Position numbers and translations under genes: made by a program
Shown here: positions 42,785 to 51,581 of the stretch, piece by piece
Layout of the letters: each line of letters starts with the position of its first letter
Position numbering within the stretch: the stretch's first letter is position 1
Source: Aliirhizobium smilacinae
GTDB lineage: Bacteria; Pseudomonadota; Alphaproteobacteria; Rhizobiales; Rhizobiaceae
Direction of reading: 5' to 3'
Assembly (NCBI RefSeq): GCF_006335145.1
Contig: NZ_VDMN01000004.1
Location: forward strand, 356,084-420,083
Length of the DNA: 64,000 nt
The notes under the pieces: model-generated
Database searches by the model: none
Told to the model about the DNA's origin: nothing
The model's input: only the letters and a program-made list of their open reading frames with translations

Positions 42785-42845
42785 CACATAAACCCGGACT
42801 CAACCATCACAAGTCCGGACTCGTCGGCACATAAGTCCGGACTCG
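42785..42845 (+). repeat. Three near-tandem copies of a palindromic 16-18 base motif
   Basis: Copies at 42785-42801, 42808-42823 and 42828-42845 share CACA(TA)A(GT)CCGGACTC(G). The second and third contain the 10-base palindrome AGTCCGGACT. They start 15 bases after the tRNA CCA end. Position suggests recombinase-binding or att-flanking repeats of the island, but this is inference. Confidence 0.55.
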
Positions 42846-42892
42846 CGTTCAGAAGCCAAGGTTTTGAGACGTCAGCTTCGACAAGCCTTCGA

Positions 42893-43402
42893 TCAGGCAA
42901 TGGTAAGCCGAGCTGCTATGAGAAGCTCAATCTGGAGCTGTTGTCCGTCAGCCAGACTAGGTCTGCTCCCTTCGACAGAATCGCATCATGCCGAAAAATG
43001 TAAGACTTGGGTTTGGACGACAGGGCTTCGGGAACCACATAAATGACGTTGTCTGCCCTGTGTTCGGGTGATCGCATTTTCAAATATTCGTTCGGCGTGA
43101 GCTCTACTACGAGGTTTTCCCGGAAAGGCCGTTACTTCGACTTTTAGGACTCCGCCTTCGTCATCGACGGCCACAAGGTCCCAGCCGACGCCGTCTTTTT
43201 CAACGGAAACAACGCGACAAGTACCGCCCGCCTCAGACTCAAAGTATGACATCGCGTGGTTGATGGCCGCCTGCTCCACTTTACGCCGCAACTCTGGATC
43301 AGTTTGCCTTGGGGAGTTTGCGGGCCGTTTCGAACGCAGTCCGCCTCGTGCGATGTATTCTGCCACGTCTGCGTTGAAGGAACCGGTTTTGCCGTAACAC
43401 AC
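42893..43402 (-). pseudogene. Frameshifted DUF3883-domain protein
   Basis: The 43402 frame gives SYFESEAGGTCRVVSVEKDG and VGWDLVAVDDEGGVLKVEV, the DUF3883 nuclease-like core, then derails. The natural continuation, ENLVVELTPNEYLKMRSPEH then IYVVPEALSSKPKS and FRHDAILSKGADLVWLTD, is found in another frame, and a third frame supplies the final IELLIAARLTIA. At least two indels separate these, so no functional protein is made. DUF3883 domains usually end restriction-like or helicase defence proteins; the N-terminal part is lost at the IS21 remnant. Confidence 0.7.
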
Positions 43403-43413
43403 TGGGCTTTGTC

Positions 43414-44527
43414 CTAAGTTGCCAGGCTCCTTTGCAGTCGGAGCCGCCCCAGGCAGAGAGCATGATCAGCTACGATGTGGCCAGCGTGGCGGACGATGAC
43501 ACGACCCGCCAGCACAACAACTTGGACGCTCTCCCCTATGAGGCGCGAGGGTACGGAATAACTGTTGGTGTCGAGATCGATGCGCAGTCCGCCTGCACCT
43601 TGCGCACGAGATCGCGCAGTTGTCCAAATGGCGCACGGCCTGACAACGGCCGCACGGCGTCGACCTCGCCGACGAAGCGCTCGATTGGAGGTTCACCAGT
43701 CGTGCCGTGGTCGCGCTGATCGGCGACTTCACGTTTCAACGAGCCAAATGTGCCTCGAAGGACGCCCAGCTCTCAAATTGGCGACCTGCGATAGCGTTCT
43801 TCTTGACGGAGCCGACCCCGCGTTCGTCCTTTCCCTTCGTCCGGGCCCGATATGGAGCGCAAGCGCGTGGCACGAAGCCCCAGTAACGCGCAAATGCCCA
43901 TAGCCGTGCATTGAAGCGAACCTCCCGACTGACCGTGTCGTGATGCTCGACAAGCGCCTTCGCATTGTCCAGTAGAACCTCATTGGGGACGCCGCCGAAC
44001 CGAAGAAACGCGCCTTCCATGCCCTCGAACCAATCCGTCTGCCCCTCTCGCAGCGAGGCACGGATATGGATGCGTCGGGAATAGCTCAGAGTGGCGACAA
44101 AGACGTTTACCCGGATTGGTTCATCGCCAATCCAGACACGTGTCTGCCCAAAATCAATCTGTAATTGCCTGCCTGGCGGTGTCTCGAACCGGACGGTTGC
44201 CCGTTTCTGCGCTTTGAGTTCGCGCCGCCATTCCCGGACCCGAAGCTCTACCGAGCGCAAACCAATTGTTATTCCATGCTCGATGGCCAATTCTTGCCGG
44301 ATTACATCGGCATTGCCATCATGCCGGAAAAAGCGTTCGCGGAGCCACTCATCCAAGCCATCGAAAGCGCTGCGGCAAACCGGCTTTTTGTATGGCGCTG
44401 CACCGCCTTCCCGCAGATATCGGCGGACCGTGTTGCGAGCGCAGCCAAACTCTTTCGATAGGCGCTTGGCGCTCCAACCAAGCTCGTAAAGCCGCAACAT
44501 TGCCATCACCTCATCTGCCTGAAGCAT
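43414..44527 (-). pseudogene. istA: IS21 transposase istA, frameshifted and truncated
   Basis: Start MLQADEVMAMLRLYELGWSA at 44527, then HTH SKEFGCARNTVRRYL and the DDE core (LQIDFGQTRVWIG; GVPNEVLLDNAKALV; KGKDERGVGSVK). The frame breaks after FEAHLAR near 43740. A second frame carries EVADQRDHGTTGEPPIERF and a third DTNSYSVPSRLIGESVQVVV, ending at TAG 43414. Two frameshifts plus loss of the last quarter make it inactive. Full IstA is about 500 residues. Confidence 0.8.
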
Positions 44528-44667
44528 ATCTTCGCCCTGCATCGTTCGCGGCAATGCAGGAAGCGCTGAAATCAAGCTCGTCATCCATCTCTCCTCGTTG
44601 TGAAACGAGGGGGCAATTCTTCATTTCGTCCGCACCTCCAGGGGTCAGTTTCTCACTTGCCCTGACA
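43414..44667 (-). mobile_element. Partial IS21-family insertion sequence
   Basis: One terminus is visible: reverse-strand TGTCAGGGCAAGTGAG beginning at 44667, followed by the family's CTGACCCC. Inside is istA, disrupted. istB and the other end are missing, so the element was truncated on its 3' side where the DUF3883 fragment begins (43402). Confidence 0.7.
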
Positions 44668-44732
44668 AACGCTCCAGGCGGCGATCGAGCGGAATTTGTT
44701 CCGCAACTACTGGGGTATACTCAACTTGACAG

Positions 44733-45990
44733 TTATTCGACTGAGAGAGACACCAAAATAGCGCGGTTCTGCACCGATTCAGACACTTCTGCGGCAGCAG
44801 CTAGATCACCCCGCACGATCGCCGAGGCAACACCTCTTTGCTTCATGACATCCCCGCATAGTTCGGAAACCCGCCGGCGAACCAGAGCAAAACCAATCCC
44901 GGCATCTTTCGCGAATGCTTTCCACCCATCTGCATCCATTTCGGCCAAGGTCGCTCGCTTCCCAATTCTCATCGCCATTTTCGGCGATAGGTCGGGGTAT
45001 GCCACCGTCGAAAGCAAGTCATACAGCGGTGCCATTCTCGGCCCCTGGTCGTCGTACAGGATCGAGTAATTCTTGCCGTGAGCATCGGCATTTCCGACAA
45101 TGAGATTAAAAATTGCTGCATCCAGCAGCTTCGCGATATCCATCGCCGGCCGCGCCGCAACACGCCGCAGCAGCTCAAAGCAATCCTTGAAGGTCGGCCC
45201 GCCTTCGCTGGCATATTTGGTTTCCGGCGGCACCCCGAGCGCCTGACAAAAATCCTCCTGGTGGATACGGTGCATGATGCCGAGATCATCGCGCACGCGA
45301 TCATATCGCTCGAGCAGGAGGAATGGACGGCCCTCCACAATTCTTGCCTCTACGGGGGGCGACGTCAAGGCCTATCGCGGCGGCGAGGCTCATCACGAAT
45401 GCTTCGTTTTCGGTCGTGCCTTTAAAGCGCGCTATCGGCGGCTTCAGAATATGCGTGGTCGGTTGCCCCGGCAATGGAAGGGCGATCCGACCGTCAATGA
45501 CCACAACAGGCACCTTCGATTGCGCGCCAGCCAAAGATAGTCTCAACCCCTCCTCGCCGGCCAGTAGAGGCCTGTTCGGAAGTGCATCCAATATTCGAAC
45601 GATCCCGGCGTCATCTAGTGGCGTCGACTGAGCCCCGGCATTCACCGTCACATCAGCCGGCAACTCACCTTCCGGCAGCAGCTGAAGCGCGCCGGCAACG
45701 TCACCGCCCAAGCGATCGAGAAGCGCGAAGTCATTCCCTGGCGAAACACCCAGAGCCTGCGCTGCAACCAGACGCTGGCTCTCTTCAGGGAGGAGCCCCC
45801 CGAAAAACGGGCGGCATTCACGACGTGAGAATTGTTCCGGTCGCTTCGGCAACGACGCGGAAAGCGGCGGCGTGACCTGGTCGCCAAGCCATGAATCTGC
45901 ATACTGAAAGGCGATATCGCCGTGTCTGTCTTGGGTAAGCTGGCCGACGTCACGGCTATCCCACCATACATTGAGAACCTTTGTCGTCAT
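44733..45990 (-). pseudogene. hipA: hipA kinase toxin, split by a frameshift in a C tract
   Basis: Two overlapping frames together make one HipA of about 420 residues. The first (45990-45301) has the HipA N-terminal domain (NVWWDSRDVGQLTQDRHGDI, FFGGLLPEESQR) and the ATP loop LAGAQSKVPVVV. The second (to 44733) has VEARIVEGRPFLLLERYDR, the catalytic FNLIVGNADAHGKNYSIL and the metal Asp in LYDLLSTVAYP. The shift is one extra C in a run of six (45354-45359 on the plus strand shows G6). All kinase residues are otherwise kept. HipA phosphorylates glutamyl-tRNA synthetase in E. coli. ATGA overlap with hipB. Confidence 0.75.
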
Positions 45991-46217
45991 CGCCTGCGCT
46001 CACCAGGTTCCAAAATATCGATCGAACAACCGAGCGTTTGCAGAACTTGCAACACTTTTCCGATCTGCGCTGTCGGCTTGCCGGCCTCGAGATCAACAAT
46101 GAACCGCAGGCCAACGCCCGCGACACCGGCAAGCTCGTCCTGCCGCAAGTTTTGCTCCTTGCGCGCCGCTCTCACCAGAGTGCCGATATCGGCTGGACTT
46201 CTCACTTGTGTTGCCAT
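45987..46217 (-). CDS. hipB: HipB-like antitoxin/repressor
   Basis: A 76-residue Cro/CI-type helix-turn-helix protein: TLVRAARKEQNLRQDELAGV then GVGLRFIVDLEAGKPTAQIG. Start chosen at 46217 because the frame upstream runs through the operator palindromes. It overlaps hipA by 4 bases. HipB neutralises HipA and represses the operon; palindromes that fit this role lie immediately upstream. The antitoxin is intact although the toxin frame is broken. Confidence 0.85.
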   Translation of the reverse strand: MATQVRSPADIGTLVRAARKEQNLRQDELAGVAGVGLRFIVDLEAGKPTAQIGKVLQVLQTLGCSIDILEPGERRR

Positions 46218-46222
46218 TTGAA

Positions 46223-46337
46223 TTTCCCGATCGGGAAAATAGCAGCATTTTAGCCGTGCTGTCGAGGGAAATTTCCCGATCGGTAAATTTAACAATTCCG
46301 ATCTGCAAATGACCACTAAATATTCCCGATCGGGAAA
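46223..46337. promoter_or_regulatory. Three palindromic operators of the hip locus
   Basis: TTTCCCGATCGGGAAA at 46223-46238, TTTCCCGATCGGTAAA at 46272-46287 and ATTCCCGATCGGGAAA at 46322-46337. Their centres are 49 and 50 bases apart. The nearest copy ends 6 bases before the hipB start, so a bound dimer would cover its ribosome site or promoter. Multiple spaced operators are also the pattern of E. coli HipB. Confidence 0.8.
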
Positions 46338-46442
46338 ATTGTGCGACTTTGCATCGGCATGAACGTCAGCAATTGGGAGTTAAGCCCTCGCCGATGGAGT
46401 CCCAGCCTTCTCGATATAGACCTTATGCATCTCGCGAGGCAA

Positions 46443-46785
46443 TCACACCATTGGATTCCGGTCCAGCTTCCCCCGATATGCAGGGTGCTGATACGACACG
46501 ATCGCATCGACAAGCGCGGGCGGCTTTGACCCTGCCAGCAGTAACATCTTTCCCGCCTTCATTTCCAACATCTGATCGGCCGTCATCAGCTTCTGGCGCT
46601 ACTCTGCGATCGACATCTTGCGGCTCTCCAAATTTCGCGGCCGACTGCTTGGTACTGGTCAACACCGTCTGGTCGCCAAGCGCATTCACAGCCCAATTGG
46701 CGGTTTCGAACTCGGCGCGGCCGAGGCCGAAAAAGCGGGTGGTGACGCCCTTCACTGCGGCGATTGCGTCATCATCCGATGGGAA
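46443..46785 (-). pseudogene. C-terminal fragment of a VirD4/TraG-type coupling protein
   Basis: One frame reads FFGLGRAEFETANWAVNALG then DQTVLTSTKQSAAKFGEP. The next, after a shift, reads KMSIAE-stop-RQKLMTADQML, then KAGKMLLLAGSKPPALVDAI and SYQHPAYRGKLDRNP. This is the end of type IV secretion coupling ATPases (the LLLAG-PP-DAI segment). A frameshift and an in-frame TAG are present and the ATPase core is gone. It records an earlier conjugative element. Confidence 0.55.
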
Positions 46786-46911
46786 AATCTCGGTGGTGGC
46801 TTGCTCCGATTTGGCGTGTGTGTTGGATGCATCCGCATCCCGGCCCGGAAGAGAATGCAGCTCTTCCGTTTTTGCGCCGCCGTCATCAGTGCTTGGTGTG
46901 CCCCGTTTTCC

Positions 46912-47190
46912 GTCGCTCCAGGTATGGAATGCGGGCGACTTATGAATTTTTCCGACGCCCGTGGCGGGATTGAAAGTCCCCAACTCCTTACTGATGGCCG
47001 AATTGAAAAGAGCCTTCACATATTTCACAAGTTTATCTGAAGCACCGGGTGTGGCCGCACGCTTCATCTGGCTGGCCTTGATGTCCGACTTGCGAATTTT
47101 CTTGAATGATAACTCACGCATTAGCGATCCAACACGCTCCTCTTGTCCTTCTTTGTCGCCGATAGGTGACTTACGAAAGCCTTTGAGCGG
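46912..47190 (-). pseudogene. Core-binding fragment of a tyrosine integrase
   Basis: About 90 codons: RVGSLMRELSFKKIRKSDIK, then AATPGASDKLVKYVKALFNS and FNPATGVGKIHKSPAFHTW. This is the SAM-like core-binding domain and its join to the catalytic domain of phage/ICE integrases. The catalytic R-H-R-Y part is absent. The frame runs without a stop into the coupling-protein fragment, making a chimeric ORF (46423-47277) that is unlikely to be a real protein. Confidence 0.55.
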
Positions 47191-47206
47191 TAATAGTTTT
47201 GGACCA

Positions 47207-48100
47207 TCAGCGTATAGCTGTTGCCGCCTTCTCCGTTCGCTTTTCCCATACGACCAGCGCAAGGCTCGCTGCGACAATGAACATCGCTCCTATGAAAACG
47301 TTGATTGTCGGAATCTCAGCCCAAATGGCATAGCCATAGACGAAGGCCCAGATCAACCCGGTGTACTCAACGGGGGCAAGCGCCGATGCCGGAGCGTAAC
47401 GGAACCCCTCGTACAGCAGATACTGCCCCACCGTCGCTACGAGACCCAGCGTGATCATCAATGCCCAGCCCATCACATCAGGCGTTTTCCAAAGCCAGGG
47501 GAACGAAGCAGCACACGCCAAAGCGAAGAGTAGACTCGTGGCCCACATCTGCGTCAGCGTGGTCTCGCTTCGGCTGACCAGCCGGATCAGAATCGTGCTC
47601 CATGCCCAGCATGCACCGGCCGCAACGCACATCAACGCGGGGATGAAGTTGGGAGAATGCGCAGGATTGGCTGCGATCAGAACTCCAACGAACCCGCCCA
47701 GACACGCCAGCCATCTCCCCGGACTCACCCGTTCCTTGAGAACAAGTATCGACAGGAAGACGACCATGATAGGCGCTGAGAAATACAGCGTTGTCAGTTC
47801 GGCCAGCCCGAGGTGCCTTGCGGCATTGTAGAAAAGCAGCCAAGCGATGAGCATCAGTGCTGCGCGCAGCACCACCGTTCCGCGATACTGACTTTTCAGG
47901 ATCGAAGGGTGACGGAAATGCAGGGCAAGGGGCAAAGTGATCACGACAATCACAAGACTGCGCATGAACAAGACCTGGGGCACCTCGTAGTTGGCCACAA
48001 GCCATTTGACGATGGCGTCCTGCAATGCGAAGCACGCATAGCCTGATGATGCCAGAGCGATTCCAAAAAGAGGTTTGTCGGTACCGTTAATCGTGTTCAT
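47207..48100 (-). CDS. EamA/DMT-family transporter
   Basis: A 297-residue protein with ten transmembrane helices arranged as two EamA repeats (FGIALASSGYACFALQDAIV; FIPALMCVAAGACWAWSTIL). The conserved GLAELTTLYFSAPIMVV and the C-terminal YTGLIWAFVYGYAIW are typical. Start chosen at Met 48100; its ATG overlaps the stop of a small ORF. Metabolite exporters or importers; substrate unknown. Confidence 0.85.
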   Translation of the reverse strand: MNTINGTDKPLFGIALASSGYACFALQDAIVKWLVANYEVPQVLFMRSLVIVVITLPLALHFRHPSILKSQYRGTVVLRAALMLIAWLLFYNAARHLGLAELTTLYFSAPIMVVFLSILVLKERVSPGRWLACLGGFVGVLIAANPAHSPNFIPALMCVAAGACWAWSTILIRLVSRSETTLTQMWATSLLFALACAASFPWLWKTPDVMGWALMITLGLVATVGQYLLYEGFRYAPASALAPVEYTGLIWAFVYGYAIWAEIPTINVFIGAMFIVAASLALVVWEKRTEKAATAIR

Positions 48101-48321
48101 GAAGACGCTGTACACTGGAGTTCGCGAGGCGTCGCTGTCCATGAACGTTGGTTTGGAAAGGCGCAACTCTTATTCCTTACAGGCTTCGTAATTGCATAGA
48201 AGCCGATAGCAGAGACCGTCGCCATTGCATCGCCGATGGTAGGCACCTCGACCGGAATGTTTGAGTTCATCTTGAGGCCGAGCGGGCCAGCCTCCCCCAG
48301 CGACTCTTCGGCCGATGCCAT
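48097..48321 (-). CDS. Small ORF between dnaE2 and the EamA transporter
   Basis: 74 codons. ATG lies 2 bases after the dnaE2 stop, and the ORF stop overlaps the EamA start as ATGA. The N-terminal half (EESLGEAGPLGLKMNSNIPV, PTIGDAMATVSAIGFYAITK) looks like a genuine protein fragment, but I do not recognise it, and the C-terminal third (NQRSWTATPREL) looks random. It may be a truncated gene that provides coupling or a chance frame. Confidence 0.3.
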   Translation of the reverse strand: MASAEESLGEAGPLGLKMNSNIPVEVPTIGDAMATVSAIGFYAITKPVRNKSCAFPNQRSWTATPRELQCTASS

Positions 48322-48323
48322 AA

Positions 48324-51300
48324 TCACTGAAAATTCCGCGCCTTCACCTTCAGCGTATCGATATGAAGATCGGGTGTGAACATATCCCGAGGGATCACCA
48401 CGGGCTTGGGCTTGTCGCGTGGATCCGGCCCACCGCCATGCGCAAACTCGTCACCTCTGCCCGCCTCCATTTTGAACTCGGCATCTCGATCGGCCAGACC
48501 TGACAGGTCTGCGGTCAGGTCGAACAGTTGCTGGGCAACCAGATGAACGACCTCCCCTTCTCGCTGGATTCGCCCGTTGATCGCCATCATGCTGGAGCCA
48601 AGCACGATACGACGCCGTCTTTCAAACAACGATGGCCAGACGACGATATTGGCAGGGCCTGTTTCGTCCTCGATGGTGATGAACATGACGCCTTTGGCAG
48701 ATCCCGGTTTTTGGCGCACTAGGACGAGGCCGGCGGTATAGACGGAACGGCCATCGCGGGCATTCATTGCCTGGGCGCATGTAATGATGTTGCGTGAAGC
48801 GAGATCCTTACGGAGAAACGCAAGCGGATGTTGTCGCAAGGTCAGGCCGGTGTGGCCGTAGTCCTCGATAACATTGTGCCCCTCTGTCATTTGCCGGAGC
48901 GCAACCTCGGGCTCGTTCTGCTCGGCGATCGTCACCATCTCGCGCTCGGCCGCCGCGGCGAACAGCGGTAATGGTTCATCACGCAGTGCCTTGATGGCCC
49001 AGAGCGCATCACGGCGCTCCAGCTTCAGGGACGGCCGGTATGCGTCCGCCTTTGCGAGTTGCACGAGCGCTTCAGTCGGCACACCGGAGCGCCGCCACAT
49101 GTCATCGACAGACACGAAGTCGCTGTTCATCCGCGCCGCGACGATCCGGGCCGCATCGGCGATGGCCAGCCCCTTCACCCGTCGGAAACCCAGCCTTACG
49201 GCATGCCGGTCCGTATTGCCGATGCGCTCCAGCGTACAGTCCCAGCGGGATCGATTGATGCAGACCGGCCGGACTTCGACGCCATGGGCGCGGGCATCGC
49301 CGACGATTTGGGCTGGCGCATAAAAGCCCATCGGCTGCGAGTTGATCAGGGCCGCACAGAACGCCTCGGGATAATGGCATTTTATGAAGTTCGACGCATA
49401 GGCGATGAGCGCAAACGACGCCGCATGGCTCTCCGGAAATCCGTAGGAGCCGAACCCTTCAAGCTGCGAAAACGTCTTCTCGGCGAATTCGGACGTGTAA
49501 CCATTCCTGACCATGCCGGACACCAGCTTTTCTTTAAACTTGCTCACCCCACCGGTGAACTTGAACGTTGCCATGGATTTGCGCAGCTGGTCGGCCTCGC
49601 CACCGGTAAAGCCGGCGCAAACCATCGCAACCCTCATCGCTGACTCTTGAAACAGCGGCACGCCGAGCGTCTTGCCCAGAACCGCCTCCAGTTCGGGGGT
49701 CGGATAGACGACATCCTCCTTGCCCTCGCGCCGGCGCAAATACGGATGGACCATATCTCCCTGAATCGGACCGGGCCGGACGATGGCGACCTGGACGACG
49801 AGATCGTAAAACGTCTTCGGTTTCAGACGCGGCAACATTGCCATCTGGGCGCGGCTCTCGATCTGGAAGGTGCCAAGCGTGTCAGCCCTGCGGATCATGG
49901 CATAAGTCGCCTGATCCTCCTGCTCGATACCGGAGAGGTCGAGATCGCGGTCCTTGTGCTGGCGGATGAGTTCGAAGGCCTTTGCCATGCAGGTCAGCAT
50001 GCCAAGAGCGAGAATGTCGACCTTCATGAATTTCAGCGCCTCGACATCATCCTTGTCCCACTCGATGATCTGCCGGTCTTTCATCTTTGCTGGCTCGATC
50101 GGCACCAGGTCGTCGAGCCGATCATGGGTCAGCACAAAGCCGCCCGGATGCTGACCGAGATGACGGGGCGCGCCCATCAGTTGCTGGGCAAGTTTCAGGG
50201 TGAGAACAAGACGACGGTCGTCGGGATTGAGGTTGAGCTCGCGGATGTTGCGGTCGGGCACTTCTTCCGACCAGGACCACATGCCCGACGATAGCGCATT
50301 GATCACATCCTCCGGCAGACCGAGCGTCTTGCCGACGTCGCGGATGGCACCCTTGGCGCGATAACGGGTGACGGTGGCGCAAAGTGCTGCCTTCTCACGG
50401 CCGTAAGTCCGATAAATCCACTGGATTACCTCTTCGCGCCGTTCGTGCTCGAAATCGACGTCAATATCCGGCGGTTCATCGCGCTCCTGGCTGACGAAGC
50501 GCTCAAACAGAAGATCGTTGGTCAAGGGATCGATCGAAGTGACGCCGAGAATATAACAGACAGCACTGTTCGCCGCCGAACCGCGGCCTTGGCACAGGAT
50601 CCCTTGGCTTCGGGCGTAGCGCACGATCGAAAACACCGTCAAAAAATAGGGGGCATATTTCATCGTGCGAATCAGATCGAGCTCATGGCGCACGATCTTG
50701 AGCACGTCCGGCGGCAGGCCTTCGGGATAGCGGGACGGCACGCATTCCCAGACATAATGTTCCAAAGAAGCCTGGGCATCCTTGCCCGGCACGATCGCCT
50801 CCTCTGGATACTGATAGGTCAGCTCCTCAAGCGAAAATTTGCACCGGTGGACGATCTCCATCGTCCGCGCCAGCGCCTCCGGATAGCGCGGGAAGAGCCG
50901 CTCCATCTCTTCCGGCGGCTTCAGGTAGCGGTCGGCATGGCGCTCGCGCTCGAAACCAACATCGTCAATGGTTTTGCCGGTGCGGATACAGGTGACGATG
51001 TCCTGCAGCTGCCGCCTGCCCGGTTCATGAAACAGCACGTCGTTGGTGACGACCGTCTTCACCTTGAACCGCGCCGCCAGATTAGAAATCTCATAGAGCC
51101 GCATCTGGTCGTTCGGCCGCCGGCGCAGGCACAAAGACACATAGGCGCGGTCGGCAAACACCTCGGCCATTTTCCTTAAGCGCACGGCACAGACATCGTC
51201 GCCAAGGTCTGGCACGAGGATGCCGATCATCCCTGCGGAATAGGTGACCACGTCATCCCAGTGCAGGATGCAGTTGTTCTTGCCGCCGCGTGACTTGCCG

Positions 51301-51581
51301 AGCGTGATCAGCCGGGTCAGCCGCGAGTAGGCGGCCCGGTCGGTTGGATAGACGAGGATGGACATGCCTTCGGCGAGATCCAGACGACAGCCGACGACCA
51401 GCCGTAACCCTGTGCCACGCGATGCTTCGAGCGCACGGATGATGCCTGCGAGACTGTTTCGGTCGACGACGCCGACGGCATCGATGCCGAGCGCTGCGGC
51501 AGTCTCGAATAGGTCCTGCGCCGAGCTCGCCCCGCGCAGGAAGGAAAAATGGGTTGTCACCTGCAGCTCGGCATATCTCAT
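48324..51581 (-). CDS. dnaE2: Error-prone DNA polymerase III alpha subunit DnaE2 (ImuC)
   Basis: A 1085-residue C-family polymerase. The PHP domain opens YAELQVTTHFSFLRGASSAQ. The polymerase active-site region includes RGSAANSAVCYILGVTSIDP and the aspartates in PPDIDVDFEHERR. Helix-hairpin-helix and OB (TIEDETGPANIVVWPSLF) parts follow. It performs damage-induced mutagenic synthesis with ImuA and ImuB. Start set at Met 51581, which overlaps imuB by 4 bases; the open extension to 51731 is inside imuB. Absence of a beta-clamp-binding tail is typical, ImuB supplying the clamp contact. Confidence 0.95.
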   Translation of the reverse strand: MRYAELQVTTHFSFLRGASSAQDLFETAAALGIDAVGVVDRNSLAGIIRALEASRGTGLRLVVGCRLDLAEGMSILVYPTDRAAYSRLTRLITLGKSRGGKNNCILHWDDVVTYSAGMIGILVPDLGDDVCAVRLRKMAEVFADRAYVSLCLRRRPNDQMRLYEISNLAARFKVKTVVTNDVLFHEPGRRQLQDIVTCIRTGKTIDDVGFERERHADRYLKPPEEMERLFPRYPEALARTMEIVHRCKFSLEELTYQYPEEAIVPGKDAQASLEHYVWECVPSRYPEGLPPDVLKIVRHELDLIRTMKYAPYFLTVFSIVRYARSQGILCQGRGSAANSAVCYILGVTSIDPLTNDLLFERFVSQERDEPPDIDVDFEHERREEVIQWIYRTYGREKAALCATVTRYRAKGAIRDVGKTLGLPEDVINALSSGMWSWSEEVPDRNIRELNLNPDDRRLVLTLKLAQQLMGAPRHLGQHPGGFVLTHDRLDDLVPIEPAKMKDRQIIEWDKDDVEALKFMKVDILALGMLTCMAKAFELIRQHKDRDLDLSGIEQEDQATYAMIRRADTLGTFQIESRAQMAMLPRLKPKTFYDLVVQVAIVRPGPIQGDMVHPYLRRREGKEDVVYPTPELEAVLGKTLGVPLFQESAMRVAMVCAGFTGGEADQLRKSMATFKFTGGVSKFKEKLVSGMVRNGYTSEFAEKTFSQLEGFGSYGFPESHAASFALIAYASNFIKCHYPEAFCAALINSQPMGFYAPAQIVGDARAHGVEVRPVCINRSRWDCTLERIGNTDRHAVRLGFRRVKGLAIADAARIVAARMNSDFVSVDDMWRRSGVPTEALVQLAKADAYRPSLKLERRDALWAIKALRDEPLPLFAAAAEREMVTIAEQNEPEVALRQMTEGHNVIEDYGHTGLTLRQHPLAFLRKDLASRNIITCAQAMNARDGRSVYTAGLVLVRQKPGSAKGVMFITIEDETGPANIVVWPSLFERRRRIVLGSSMMAINGRIQREGEVVHLVAQQLFDLTADLSGLADRDAEFKMEAGRGDEFAHGGGPDPRDKPKPVVIPRDMFTPDLHIDTLKVKARNFQ

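Noticed and set aside
42785..42845. CRISPR array
   Set aside because: Three imperfect short repeats with 4-6 base gaps and no cas genes do not make a CRISPR array; none seen elsewhere in the window.
44733..45990. Split hipA as a natural HipS/HipT two-protein toxin
   Set aside because: In HipBST the small subunit covers only the first ~100 residues. Here the break is in mid-kinase after residue 215, the halves overlap out of frame, and a single base restores one chain, so a frameshift explains it better.
46900..47206. Second att site duplicating the tRNA 3' end
   Set aside because: I looked for the tRNA end (GTTCGAGTCCCTCCGGGCCC) near the distal island border and did not find a recognisable copy.
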